DNA of 20,297 nt from JAVBTT01 sp031550325 (GCA_031550325.1 JAVBOR010000012.1:1-20297), one strand, 5' to 3'. Positions 6,640-14,995 are shown, counted from the stretch's first letter. Numbers and translations: made by a program. The notes: a model not told the origin generated them from the letters alone.

Positions 6640-7695
6640 TCACTCAGCGCCTTTCATCCGTTCGGCCTGATCCACGGCGATCAACTGATCGAGCAGTTCG
6701 TCCAACCCCCCGTCCACAAACGCTTCCAGCTTATACAGCGTCACGTTGATGCGGTGGTCGGTCACGCGACCCTGGGGGAAGTTATAGGTTCTGATGCGCT
6801 CGCTCCTGTCTCCGGTTCCCACCTGGCTCTTACGCTCGCTGGCAATGGCCTGCGCCTGTTCGCGCTCGGATTTTTCCAACAGCTTGGAACGCAGAATTTT
6901 GAGCGCGCGGTCCTTGTTTTTGTATTGGCTGCGCTCGTCCTGGCACTCGACTACAATGCCTGTAGGGATGTGCACCACCCGGATGGCGCTCTCGGTCTTG
7001 TTGACGTGCTGCCCGCCCGCGCCGCTGGAGCGGCAGGTGCTGATGTCAAGATCGGCAGGGTTGAGCTCAACGTCGACGTCCTCGGCCTCGGGCAGCACGG
7101 CGACCGTAACGGTTGAGGTGTGGATGCGCCCCGACGCCTCGGTGTCGGGCACGCGCTGCACGCGATGAACCCCGCTCTCAAATTTCAGACGCGAGTAAGC
7201 GCCCTCGCCCTCAATCATGAAGCTGATCTCTTTAATGCCGCCCAGCTCGGTTTCGTTGGCGTTGAGCACCTCAATCTTCCAGCGCCTGCGCTCGGCGTAC
7301 ATGGAGTACATGCGAAAAAGCGCGGCGGCGAACAGCGCTGCCTCTTCCCCTCCGGCGCCGCCCCGGATTTCCATAATGACGTTTTTTTCGTCGTTGGGGT
7401 CCCTTGGCAGCAGCAGCAGGCGAATGTCGCCCCCGAGCTTGTGCATGCCGTCCCTGGCCAGCCTGTAGTCCTCCTGCGCCATGTCGCGCAGTTCGGTGTC
7501 CATCAGCGCCTGCGCCTCTTCGGCCTGCGCCTCCATCTTCAGGTACTCCTGATAGGCGGTCATCACGGGTTCAAGTTCTTTTTGCTCCTTGAGCAGCTTG
7601 GCCATGCGCGGTGGATCGGTGTATACCTCGGGATCGGCCAAAGCCGTCCCAATTGTCTGATATCTCTCGTGCAGTGACGCCAATTTGTCAAACAT
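6640..7695 (-). CDS. prfA: Peptide chain release factor 1
   Basis: RF1 reads UAA and UAG stop codons in the ribosomal A site and triggers release of the finished protein. The start chosen is the ATG at 7695 (MFDKLASLHERYQ), with GGGAG 10 nt upstream; the TTG at 7704 lies only one base from that SD. From there it has 351 residues, as expected. The peptidyl-release motif SSGAGGQHVNK has GGQ at 227-229. The stop-codon recognition loop has PDT at 183-185, fitting the P-x-T form of RF1 and not the SPF of RF2. A strong promoter lies just upstream. In many Bacillota prmC, the methyltransferase for the GGQ glutamine, follows prfA; here the Sua5-type gene follows directly. Confidence 0.97.
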   Translation of the reverse strand: MFDKLASLHERYQTIGTALADPEVYTDPPRMAKLLKEQKELEPVMTAYQEYLKMEAQAEEAQALMDTELRDMAQEDYRLARDGMHKLGGDIRLLLLPRDPNDEKNVIMEIRGGAGGEEAALFAAALFRMYSMYAERRRWKIEVLNANETELGGIKEISFMIEGEGAYSRLKFESGVHRVQRVPDTEASGRIHTSTVTVAVLPEAEDVDVELNPADLDISTCRSSGAGGQHVNKTESAIRVVHIPTGIVVECQDERSQYKNKDRALKILRSKLLEKSEREQAQAIASERKSQVGTGDRSERIRTYNFPQGRVTDHRINVTLYKLEAFVDGGLDELLDQLIAVDQAERMKGAE

Positions 7696-7727
7696 CGAAC
7701 GCAATCTCCCAATAAAACGAATATCAT

Positions 7728-7756
7728 ATTATACCACTAAATGAGCACGCTGTAAA
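7728..7756 (-). promoter_or_regulatory. Sigma-A promoter of the prfA operon
   Basis: On the minus strand TTTACA (7751-7756) is followed after exactly 17 nt by a perfect TATAAT (7728-7733). Transcription would start near 7720, about 25 nt before the prfA ATG at 7695. The five genes downstream are spaced by at most 27 bp and no further promoter was seen between them. Confidence 0.85.
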
Positions 7757-7781
7757 GTATGGCCACCAGGCGGGCTTTAGG

Positions 7782-7990
7782 CTGTCGAAAAACTGCGTTT
7801 TTCGACAAAGCGGGGGCAGGATCAAACCGCTGAGGCGGTTTTCAGAGAAAGGCTTTCCCAGAATGAATCTGTGAAAGCCTTGTGTTTCTATCTTTATCGG
7901 TTTTCAGTCCAGCAAGGACCTGCCGGCTATGCCGTCAGGCTCGACGTGAAAATCGATAAAGGACGGGAACGAGAGGAACCTTTTCGACAA
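7782..7990 (+). repeat. Composite hairpin element, copy 3 (full length)
   Basis: Hairpin A: TGTCGAAAAAC (7783-7793) with GTTTTTCGACA (7797-7807). Linker: CGGGGGCAGG (7811-7820). Hairpin B: AAACCGC (7824-7830) with GCGGTTT (7835-7841). Hairpin C: 7849-7862 with 7868-7881, loop ATGAA, with the same C/T mismatch as copy 2. Hairpin D: arms CTTTATCGGTTTTCA (7892-7906) and TGAAAATCGATAAAG (7947-7961), 14 Watson-Crick pairs plus one G-T. The D core here has CGGC/GCCG where copy 2 has CGCC/GGCG. Half-site E: TTTTCGACA (7981-7989), again matching the 3' arm of A. It fills the gap between the YdcF gene end and the prfA promoter. Confidence 0.88.
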
Positions 7991-7991
7991 A

Positions 7992-8022
7992 ACATAGCCC
8001 ACCGCCGGGCGGCGGGCTATGT
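7992..8022 (-). terminator. Candidate terminator overlapping the YdcF gene stop codon
   Basis: ACATAGCCCACCGCC (7992-8006) pairs with 8008-8022 with one mismatch, giving a very stable GC-rich hairpin. On the minus strand it is followed by GTTTTGTCG, a short T-run. The stop codon TAG (8017-8019) of the YdcF gene is inside the hairpin, so the terminator would form only after ribosomes leave. Confidence 0.55.
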
Positions 8023-8793
8023 TCGTCCCAAAAACATCAGAACAATAGATATGTACTCGCGCAGCGAGGCAACTGTCCAATAGACGACCGAATCCATGGG
8101 AACGGACAGCACTGTTGCGCTCACGCCGTTGATTCGGGCCAGCCTGCGCGAGCGGTAGGCGTGAAACTCATTGGTCACCAGCGTGACCGACTGACCCTCC
8201 TCCAGATACTGCTTTGAAAAGCGGATATTCTCAGCGGTGTTTCTGGACTGATCCTCTAAAATGAGCCTGTCGCCCGAAACGCCCTTCTCCTCCAAATACC
8301 GGCGCATGGCCTCAGCCTCGCTGACGGTCTCGTCCTCCCCCTGCCCGCCGCTGAGGATGGCCGCCGTCCCGGGGTTTTCCAGCAGCACTGCCGCGGCGGC
8401 GTCCAGACGCGACTTCAGCTGATACGCCGGCTGATCACCCTCAACCGTGGCGCCCAGCACGATGAGCACATCGGCGGAAGGCCCGGAATCGGATGCGCTG
8501 CCGGAGTATATCAGCGCCTGCACGGCGACAAAGCTCAGCACAAGCAGCATAAAGCCCACCTGAGCGCACCGGCGGACAACGGCGACGACAGTGCGCAGCC
8601 GGGAATCGGCCAGACGGTCCATCAGGAAGTCGAGCAGCCCGTACACAATGAAGCTGATGCCCGCCGTAACCCCGTACAGCCGCAAAATGCTCAGCGCGCG
8701 CACCGAACCCGCCGTCAGGCCGACAGCAAGCATCGCCAGGCCCAGCAGCGTGAAAACGAAAGGGTGATAGCGTTTGAGTTTTTTACTTCTCAT
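8017..8793 (-). CDS. YdcF/DUF218-family membrane protein
   Basis: This 258-residue protein has three predicted membrane helices (about 11-29, 38-58, 77-97) followed by a DUF218 (YdcF-like) domain at about 108-245. Motifs in that domain: DVLIVLGA at 108-115, ILSGGQGEDE, SEAEAMRRYLEEKGV, ILEDQSRNTAENI, and VTNEFHAYRSRRLA. Members of this family, such as ElyC/YcbC and SanA, are linked to envelope integrity; the reaction is not settled. The ATG at 8793 is chosen because GGGAGG lies 7 nt upstream and it overlaps the ABC-F stop as ATGA; the GTG at 8808 would overlap the SD. Translational coupling to the ABC-F gene is therefore likely. Confidence 0.88.
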   Translation of the reverse strand: MRSKKLKRYHPFVFTLLGLAMLAVGLTAGSVRALSILRLYGVTAGISFIVYGLLDFLMDRLADSRLRTVVAVVRRCAQVGFMLLVLSFVAVQALIYSGSASDSGPSADVLIVLGATVEGDQPAYQLKSRLDAAAAVLLENPGTAAILSGGQGEDETVSEAEAMRRYLEEKGVSGDRLILEDQSRNTAENIRFSKQYLEEGQSVTLVTNEFHAYRSRRLARINGVSATVLSVPMDSVVYWTVASLREYISIVLMFLGRT

Positions 8794-10640
8794 TGCAGCG
8801 CCTCCCACTGCTCATATGTCGCCTGCCAAATCTCCCGCAGGTCGTCCTTCTCGCGCAGCAGCTCCATCAGCCGGTCGGCGTCACTCTGATGCTGCGTGAG
8901 CAGCGCCTCCAAATCGGCCTCCCTGCGCTCCAGCGCCTGAAGCTCCAGCTCAATGGTTCTCAGGCGCTTTTCTGTTCGCATGGCCTGTTTTTTCGGCTTC
9001 TCGGCCGCGGGCTGTGCGGCGGGCTCGGGTTTTCCGCTCTGCTCCAGGGACTCCTTGTAGGCCCTGAACTGTGCGTAGGAACCCTGAAAGTCGAGAATAT
9101 CGGAGTTGGATATCTCCCAAATGCGTGTGGCAAACCGCGCAATAAAATAGCGGTCGTGCGAGATAAACAGTAGGCTCTCCTCGTAGCTCTCCACGGCCTC
9201 TTCCATCCACTCGCGCGAAGCGATGTCCAAATGGTTTGTCGGCTCGTCCAGAAGCAGGAAGTTGATTTGCTCTCCCATGAGCATGCACAGCTTCAGCCGG
9301 CTTCGTTCGCCGCCCGATAGCACCTCGACCGTCTTAAAGACGTCCTCGGCCTGAAAGTGGAACATGCCCAGACGATTGCGCGCCGACTGGGCGGAGCAGT
9401 CAGCCTCGTACAGCATCGTGTCGTAGAGCGTGCGCTCGGGGTGTTCCCAAACCGTGTGCTGCGGCAGGACAGCTGTTTTGACGGCCGGGCCGCGCTGAAT
9501 CCGGCCCGTGTCGGGCTCAAGCGCACCGCACAGGATGTTCATGAGCGTTGTCTTGCCCGTGCCGTTGTCGCCAAGCAGCGCAATGCGCTCGCCCGGACTG
9601 ATTTGCAGCGTGACGTCTGAAAACAGCGTCTTCTCTCCAAAGCGCTTGGAAATGTCCACCGCGCGCAGAACATCATCGGCAGAGAATTTTGACGCCTGAA
9701 ACCGCCCTTTCAGGCTTTGCGCCCTGTTGGGCCGGTCGGTCGTCTGCAGCCGCTCGGCGCGGCGCTCCATCGACTTGGCCTGCCGGTGCAGCTTCGCGTT
9801 TTTTCCGGCATAATCGTGCATGCGGCGGGCCGTGGCGAGCAACCTGTCGGCCTCTTTGCGCTGCCGCAGGAAGTTATCCATCTGTTCGTCAAAGCGCCGC
9901 TGCTTTTCCACGACGTAGAAGCTGTAGTTACCGCTGTACAACTTGGCCACGCCGTTCTCAATCTCGACAATGCGTTTGACCACAACGTCCAGAAAGAACC
10001 GGTCGTGCGAGATGACCAAAACAGTGCCCTTATAGCGGGACAGATAGTCCTCCAGCCACTCGGTGCTGCGCATGTCCAAATGGTTGGTCGGCTCGTCGAG
10101 CAGCAGGATGTCGGTCTCCTCCAAAACGAGCCTGGCCAGATTGACCCTTGTGCGCTCACCGCCGCTGAGCGTTTCCATAGGGCGGTCGTACAGAGTGTCG
10201 TCAATGTTCAGTCCGTTGCGCACCCGGCTCAGGCGCACGTCTGTCTCAAACCCGCCGAGCGCCTCAAAGCGGTGCGCGAGTTCGCCGTAAAGCCGCATGG
10301 CTCCGGCGTCCTTGTCCAGCCTGGCCGACAGCTCGTCGAGTTTCTTCTGCATGGCGTGCAGCGGCGCAAAAGCCTGGTCGAGCACAACACGCACGGTCGC
10401 GTCTTCGTCATACTCGGGCATTTGGCTCAGCAGACCCAGCCGCTTCCCGGGAAAAGTCGTGATCTCACCCTCGTCGGCGCGTTCCTCTCCCGAAATAATG
10501 CGAAACAGCGTCGTTTTCCCAGCGCCGTTAGCGCCGAGAAGCCCGATGTGCTCCCCGGCCTGAACCTCAAAGCTCACACCGCGCAGAACCTTGTTGGCTC
10601 CATATTCTTTTTGGATGCCGGATACGGTAATGTCGATCAT
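8790..10640 (-). CDS. ABC-F family ATP-binding protein
   Basis: ABC-F proteins have two ATPase domains and no membrane part; they bind the ribosomal E site and act in translation or in resistance to ribosome-targeting antibiotics. Here 616 residues carry Walker A GANGAGKT (36-43), signature LSGGE (158-162) and Walker B LLLDEPTNHLD (179-189). A basic inter-domain linker spans about 230-320. A second set follows: GDNGTGKT (357-364), LSGGE (441-445), LLLDEPTNHLD (462-472). A charged coiled coil makes up the C-terminus (about 540-616), as in Uup/YdiF-type members. This arrangement resembles housekeeping ABC-F proteins, but a resistance role cannot be excluded. AAAGGGG lies just before the ATG. 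A structured leader of roughly 140 nt precedes it. Confidence 0.93.
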   Translation of the reverse strand: MIDITVSGIQKEYGANKVLRGVSFEVQAGEHIGLLGANGAGKTTLFRIISGEERADEGEITTFPGKRLGLLSQMPEYDEDATVRVVLDQAFAPLHAMQKKLDELSARLDKDAGAMRLYGELAHRFEALGGFETDVRLSRVRNGLNIDDTLYDRPMETLSGGERTRVNLARLVLEETDILLLDEPTNHLDMRSTEWLEDYLSRYKGTVLVISHDRFFLDVVVKRIVEIENGVAKLYSGNYSFYVVEKQRRFDEQMDNFLRQRKEADRLLATARRMHDYAGKNAKLHRQAKSMERRAERLQTTDRPNRAQSLKGRFQASKFSADDVLRAVDISKRFGEKTLFSDVTLQISPGERIALLGDNGTGKTTLMNILCGALEPDTGRIQRGPAVKTAVLPQHTVWEHPERTLYDTMLYEADCSAQSARNRLGMFHFQAEDVFKTVEVLSGGERSRLKLCMLMGEQINFLLLDEPTNHLDIASREWMEEAVESYEESLLFISHDRYFIARFATRIWEISNSDILDFQGSYAQFRAYKESLEQSGKPEPAAQPAAEKPKKQAMRTEKRLRTIELELQALERREADLEALLTQHQSDADRLMELLREKDDLREIWQATYEQWEALQ

Positions 10641-10659
10641 AGCGTCCCCTTTGTTTCAG

Positions 10660-10794
10660 CGCGCCCCGTTAAGCCGGGCCGCGGGCGGTGCAGGAAAACC
10701 CCCTCGGGCACACCGCAAGGCAATAGGCCGCGCGCCGCGCGGCCTATTGCCTTGCCTCTAAAAATGAATACCCCTGCAGGCTGTAGACAAAATA
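10660..10794 (-). promoter_or_regulatory. Structured leader of the ABC-F gene
   Basis: A 19-bp perfect inverted repeat with a 3-nt loop lies at 10715-10733 and 10737-10755 (inner sequence GGCAATAGGCCGCGC). Nearer the gene, GCGGTG (10711-10716) can pair with CACCGC (10686-10691); this competes with the base of the big hairpin by one or two pairs. Another GC-rich hairpin may form around 10665-10684. No T-run follows the big hairpin on either strand, so it is not a simple terminator. The layout resembles leaders of regulated ABC-F genes, but I see no convincing leader peptide. Confidence 0.45.
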
Positions 10795-10945
10795 AGCGTC
10801 CCCGCTCCTTTGGCAAGCAGACGTCGATCCTGACGGCGCAACCGCAGGCCCTTTCCGGGCCACTTCGCGCGAAGCGTTGCTCTGCGCGTCTTCGCAAATA
10901 CGCGATCCCACTTCCGTTTTTAGGGAAACCGAAGGTTTGTCAATG
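10777..10945 (-). repeat. Composite hairpin element, diverged copy 4
   Basis: Read on the minus strand directly after the degV stop: TGACAAACCTTCGGTTT (A-like), GCGTATTTGCGAAGACGC (B-like; compare GCGTCTTTGTAAAGACGC at 2314-2331), no clear C, then a D-like core (CCTGCGGTTGCGCCGTCAGG, then ATCGACGTC). It ends in a linker with CAAAGGAGCGGGGACGC and half-site E plus border TTTTGTCTACAGCCTG (10777-10792). Order and spacing match the full copies except for the lost C hairpin. Confidence 0.6.
10789..10816 (-). promoter_or_regulatory. Possible promoter of the ABC-F gene
   Basis: TTGCCA (10811-10816 on the minus strand) is followed after 16 nt by TATTTT (10789-10794). The -35 box is good and the -10 box is weak. 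It lies inside the diverged repeat copy, so the repeat may supply the promoter. Confidence 0.35.
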
Positions 10946-10947
10946 AT

Positions 10948-11814
10948 TTATTTCGTTCTCGGCGCGCCGTAGAAAAAGAGCGCAACCGTACCCGGCCCGG
11001 CGTGCGAGCCGATGACAGGGCCGAGCGTATGAATGATGGAATGCTGCACCTTGTACTTACTTTTGATGAGATCCATGACCATTTGGGCGTCCTCCGGACA
11101 GTCCCCGTGACTGATCGTCACACACTCCAGCTCGGTACCGGTGACCAGAGCCTCCATCTCGTCCACGAGTGCTGTCAGGCTCTGCCGGCGCCCCCGCACC
11201 TTTCCGTGGGGAAGCAGCTTGCCTTCATCACTGACGTGAAGCATCGGCTTGATGCCCAAAAGCGAACCCACAACCGCAGACGTGCGGGACACGCGGCCGC
11301 CGCGCAGCAAAAACATCAGATCGTCCACGGTGAACAGGTGGTGCGCCTTGAGCTGGTTCTCCTCAAACCAGGCGATCATCTCGTCATAGCTTGCCCCGGC
11401 GTCCCGCTTTTGGGCCAGCGAGTACACCAAAAGCCCAAGCCCAAGCGAAACGCTCACGCTTTGTCCGACATAGATTCGTCTGTCCGGATACTGCCCGGCA
11501 AGCTCGTTGCGCGCAACAAGCGCGCTCTGGTTTGACCCCGACAGCCCGGCGGATAGTCCAATGTAAAATATGTCTTTGCCCTCATTGAGCACTTTCTCAA
11601 ACGCGTCCTTGAACTCCTGAATGGATAACTGCGACGTGGTCGCGGGCGCTCCGTTGCGAAGCGCGCTGAAAAAGGACTTCGCGCTGGTCGTTCCATCGTC
11701 TTTGATCATTTTGCCGTCGATTGTGGCGGTCATGGGCAAAAACTGCACGTCGCGCTCACGATAAAAGTCCCAAGGCAAATCGGAACTGGAATCGGTCATC
11801 AAAACACAATCCAT
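10948..11814 (-). CDS. DegV family fatty-acid-binding protein
   Basis: DegV proteins hold a fatty acid between two domains; the FakB members hand it to the kinase FakA. Of 288 residues, TDSSSDLP is at 7-14, TTSQLS at 59-64 and GLSAGLSGSNQSA at 86-98, the residues that hold the carboxylate in this family. TVDDLMFLLRGGRVS and SLLGIKPML lie in the middle, and the C-terminal motif GSHAGPGTVALFF is intact. One oddity is YVGQSVSVSLG (115-125), where most members have a D-S dipeptide (xxxDSxxxS) instead of GQS. No fakA-like gene is in the window, so the partner is unknown. GGGGGAG lies 7 nt before the ATG. It has its own promoter. Confidence 0.92.
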   Translation of the reverse strand: MDCVLMTDSSSDLPWDFYRERDVQFLPMTATIDGKMIKDDGTTSAKSFFSALRNGAPATTSQLSIQEFKDAFEKVLNEGKDIFYIGLSAGLSGSNQSALVARNELAGQYPDRRIYVGQSVSVSLGLGLLVYSLAQKRDAGASYDEMIAWFEENQLKAHHLFTVDDLMFLLRGGRVSRTSAVVGSLLGIKPMLHVSDEGKLLPHGKVRGRRQSLTALVDEMEALVTGTELECVTISHGDCPEDAQMVMDLIKSKYKVQHSIIHTLGPVIGSHAGPGTVALFFYGAPRTK

Positions 11815-11899
11815 AGATTCTCTCCCCCGTTTTCCATGTATTTCCCCGCGCTTAATCGGGTTTTAATCCGGAAGGCGGCTCTGCATCATATTTTCGCTG

Positions 11900-11928
11900 A
11901 TTATACACCTTTCGCGCGCCGCACGCAA
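11900..11928 (-). promoter_or_regulatory. Sigma-A promoter of degV
   Basis: TTGCGT (11923-11928 on the minus strand), a 17-nt spacer and a perfect TATAAT (11900-11905). It sits just after the stop codon of the upstream wall-hydrolase gene (11932), giving a leader of about 80 nt. Confidence 0.75.
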
Positions 11929-11931
11929 CCA

Positions 11932-14910
11932 CTACGAGAAATATTGGACAATGCCCGCCGCCACCGACGTCATCAGCTTTTCCAGCGAGGCGTCGTCGGA
12001 CAGCCACTCATAGTCGGCGGCGTTGCACAAAAAGCCCATCTCCAAAATCATGGAGGGCGTCCAGGTCGGACGGCAGACATATAGGTTGGACTGCGTCGAG
12101 CCGCGCTTGCCCACCCCCAAATCGCTCTGCAGCGTGCTGAGCAGCGTTGTGGACAGCTCAAGGGCCGTTTTTTCACGGTACCAGCCCGAGGAGCCGCGCA
12201 CATTGGTGGCGTCCACCGCGTAGTCCAGGCTGTTGCAGTGCAGGGACAAAAACAGGTCGGGGCGCGCCGCGCGGTTTATTTCCACGCGCTCGGCCAGCGA
12301 GACGGTCTTGTCGTCCTCACGGGTCACGATCACAGTCGCGCCGAGCGCTTGCAGTTTTGTTCTGAGCTTGAGCTCGGCATATAGATTGATGGTCTTCTCG
12401 CCGTATTGCGTGCCCCAGGCTCCGGGAGCGCCCGGCTCGCTGCCGCCATGGCCGGCGTCCAGCACGATCGTGATGCCTGTCAGCGGCTTGGCGCCCTTTT
12501 GCGCCGCGGGCGAGCGCTTGAGCTTGAGCGCCAGACCCTTGTCTGTTGTGTCGACGTAATAGCCGTCCAGTCGCTTGCCGTCGCGCAGCGTGAGTGTATA
12601 CACGGCGTTTCCGCCGGACACCTCGGCCTTCACCGCCGAAAACAGCGAGTCGTTCGGCAGGCTGACCGACGGGGCCTTGTCGGCCAGACTGACCGTCCAG
12701 GTCAGTTTTTTTCCGTCAAAGGAGGTCTTGGAGACCGTGCGCGCGCCCATGGTCAGCGACAGGGTCTCCCACTTGCTGTCCAAAGCATACGAAGCCGCCG
12801 AAACAGACGCTTTGAGCGCCGATGTGCGCGCGCTGATGCGCACGTCGGCGCGCTGCACATAAAGGCCGTTGTTCAGGCCGATCCAGCTCGACGTGATGGA
12901 GGTGACGTTGGCCACCTGCCCCTTGACCAGGTCGCTGACCGGCCCTCCGCTCGTGGCGGCGCCGGGATAGGCAAAGGCGTTGCCCGACACGACTTCGGCC
13001 AGCAGCGGCGCGCCCTCGGTCAGGCACTTGATGGCGGTCGGCGCGATCCGCATGGAGACCTCATCGCCCATTTTCATGATGAACACGGGCGTACCGACCG
13101 TGATAAGCTTCTTGGTTACGGTGTATTGGGGAAGCTGATAGGTGTATGTATAGGTGGTGGAGTAGAGTTTCCCGTCGTTGGGCTTGGTCTTGGCCGCCGG
13201 CGTCATGGCATAGGTTTTGCCGTTGACGCGCACGGTCACCGTCGCGCCGATTGGCGCGGTGCACTTGAGCGCCACCGTTTCGCCCGGCTTGCGGATCTCA
13301 TCATAAGCCCCCGGAACCATCGAGCCCGAGACAATCTCGGCGCGGCTCATCTGCGGCGGGGAAGCGGCTGTCCCGCCGCCTGAGGACGACGAGGCGGACG
13401 AACAGGTGACGACGCGCGTGACCTGCTGATCCCCCTGCGCGAAAACAAAGGTGTTGGCGCCGCTCTTCAGCTTGGCGTAATAGGAGAAGTAGCCCTTGGC
13501 CGTGCGCGTGGTAACCGCGTCTCCGTTGACGGTCAGCGGCATGGTCGGATTGCTCGCGCCGACAAAGAAAAAGCTGGCGTCGGGTGTCGTGATGTTGCCG
13601 CTCGGCCGCCCGACATACAGGTCGCCCAGTTTGTCCGGCGCGGGCATCGTGAGGCTGAGGCTCTGCTGGGGGTCGGTCGCAGGAACGCCCGACGCCGGAA
13701 TCCCCTCGCCGTCGTATATGCTCATAAGCGCCGCTTGAATGGCGGCGTTTTTGGCAATAAAGGAGTACCGGAAGTGAACGCTTCCCTTGACCTCGGGATA
13801 GCTGCGGTTGAGCGCGATCTGGCGGCTGATCTCCTGCGTTCCGTACCAGGGACTGGACACATTCTGGTTGTCCAAAAGCCAGGTGGCGTGCCCGACATAA
13901 AGGGAAACGTCGGTGCCTTTGACCGTATCAGCCCACCACTGCAGCACCTTGGCGTAATCGGAGTCTGTTTTGCCGATGTTCCAGTAAATCTGCGGCGCGA
14001 TGTAGTCCAGCCACTCGTTCTTGACCCATTTGCGCGTGTCGGCGTACTGCTCATAGTAGCTTTGCTGCCCGTTGGTGTCGCTGCCGAGCGCGTTTGTCTT
14101 TTTGTTGGCCCAGATAGCCACAGGCGCCACGCCAAACGCGCAGTCGGATCGTATGGACTTTACCGTCTCCTGCGTTGTCTCTATGAGTTTGTTGATGTTG
14201 TCGCGCCGCCAGTCCTCCACGCTGGAAAACCCCGAGCCGTACTTCTGATAGGCGGCGTTGTCGGCAAAATTCACCTCGGGATAAAAATAGTCGTCGTAGT
14301 GTACGCCGTCAATATCATAGTTTCTCACAAGCTCAGCCACCCCGCGCACAACAAGGTCGCGCACCTCGGGCAGGCCGGGGTTGAAATAGAGCTGGCCCTT
14401 GTGGCTTCCAGAGGCGACCTTGGCCGTCCAGGACGGGTTTTGGCGCGCCGGGTTTCCCTCCGACAGGTCGGTCAGTTCGGCCGACGCCTGTGAAATGCGC
14501 AGGGGGTTTACCCAGGCGTGCAGCTCCAGCCCGCGCTTATGCGCCTCGTCCACCCAAAAGGTGAGCGGATCAAAGCCGGAGGCGGGCGCAGTGCCCTGCT
14601 TGCCCGTCAGATAGGCCGACCAGGGGAAAATGTCTGATTTATACAGGGCGTCTCCCGTAGGGCGCACCTGCAAAATTACGGCGTTGAAGCCCACGCTTTT
14701 GGCCGTGTCCAAAATGCCGGTCGCCTCACTCTTGAGGTCGGCCACAGAAAGCCCGGCCTTGGACGGGTAATCGAGGTTGATCACGCTGGCCACCCAAACG
14801 CCGCGAAACTCCTCTTCAGTGGAGGCGGCGGCCTCCGCCGCCGGCATGGCGGGGAAAACGGTGGTCAGCAGCAATAGGGATAACAGCAGGGAAAGTATTT
14901 TTTTTGTCAT
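11932..14910 (-). CDS. Secreted GHL10 glycoside hydrolase-like + N-acetylmuramoyl-L-alanine amidase fusion
   Basis: The ATG at 14910 starts a clear signal peptide (MTKKILSLLLSLLLL to about AEA); the TTG at 14931 has no SD. From the ATG it has 992 residues. Residues 34-395 match the GHL10 (DUF187, YngK-like) barrel: FRGVWVASVINLDYPSK, FNAVILQVRPTGDALY, DGVHYDDYFYP and YIAPQIYW. A Ser/Gly-rich linker (about 503-515) and a region of small beta-type domains follow (about 520-800). The C-terminus (812-992) is an Amidase_3 domain with DAGHGG (His821), GEKTINL (Glu838), SLHCNS (His891) and LEMGFLCN (Glu957), so all zinc ligands and the catalytic Glu are present. It should cut the amide between MurNAc and L-Ala in peptidoglycan outside the membrane. 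GHL10 substrates are not firmly known; a denuded or modified glycan strand would fit. Confidence 0.93.
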   Translation of the reverse strand: MTKKILSLLLSLLLLTTVFPAMPAAEAAASTEEEFRGVWVASVINLDYPSKAGLSVADLKSEATGILDTAKSVGFNAVILQVRPTGDALYKSDIFPWSAYLTGKQGTAPASGFDPLTFWVDEAHKRGLELHAWVNPLRISQASAELTDLSEGNPARQNPSWTAKVASGSHKGQLYFNPGLPEVRDLVVRGVAELVRNYDIDGVHYDDYFYPEVNFADNAAYQKYGSGFSSVEDWRRDNINKLIETTQETVKSIRSDCAFGVAPVAIWANKKTNALGSDTNGQQSYYEQYADTRKWVKNEWLDYIAPQIYWNIGKTDSDYAKVLQWWADTVKGTDVSLYVGHATWLLDNQNVSSPWYGTQEISRQIALNRSYPEVKGSVHFRYSFIAKNAAIQAALMSIYDGEGIPASGVPATDPQQSLSLTMPAPDKLGDLYVGRPSGNITTPDASFFFVGASNPTMPLTVNGDAVTTRTAKGYFSYYAKLKSGANTFVFAQGDQQVTRVVTCSSASSSSGGGTAASPPQMSRAEIVSGSMVPGAYDEIRKPGETVALKCTAPIGATVTVRVNGKTYAMTPAAKTKPNDGKLYSTTYTYTYQLPQYTVTKKLITVGTPVFIMKMGDEVSMRIAPTAIKCLTEGAPLLAEVVSGNAFAYPGAATSGGPVSDLVKGQVANVTSITSSWIGLNNGLYVQRADVRISARTSALKASVSAASYALDSKWETLSLTMGARTVSKTSFDGKKLTWTVSLADKAPSVSLPNDSLFSAVKAEVSGGNAVYTLTLRDGKRLDGYYVDTTDKGLALKLKRSPAAQKGAKPLTGITIVLDAGHGGSEPGAPGAWGTQYGEKTINLYAELKLRTKLQALGATVIVTREDDKTVSLAERVEINRAARPDLFLSLHCNSLDYAVDATNVRGSSGWYREKTALELSTTLLSTLQSDLGVGKRGSTQSNLYVCRPTWTPSMILEMGFLCNAADYEWLSDDASLEKLMTSVAAGIVQYFS

Positions 14911-14966
14911 ACGGATTCTTCTCACTTTCAAAGCAGTGTATGCTCATCCTATGTATTTGAATTTAC

Positions 14967-14995
14967 ATAATACCACAATATCCGCCAAATTTCAA
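14967..14995 (-). promoter_or_regulatory. Sigma-A promoter of the wall-hydrolase gene
   Basis: TTGAAA (14990-14995 on the minus strand), 17-nt spacer, TATTAT (14967-14972). The start point would be near 14960, about 50 nt before the ATG at 14910. Confidence 0.7.

Noticed and set aside
9717..10946. Long plus-strand ORF opposite the ABC-F gene
   Set aside because: Antisense shadow; the minus strand carries complete ABC-F motifs. The same reasoning applies to 15648-16841 opposite pgi and 12406-13383 opposite the wall hydrolase.
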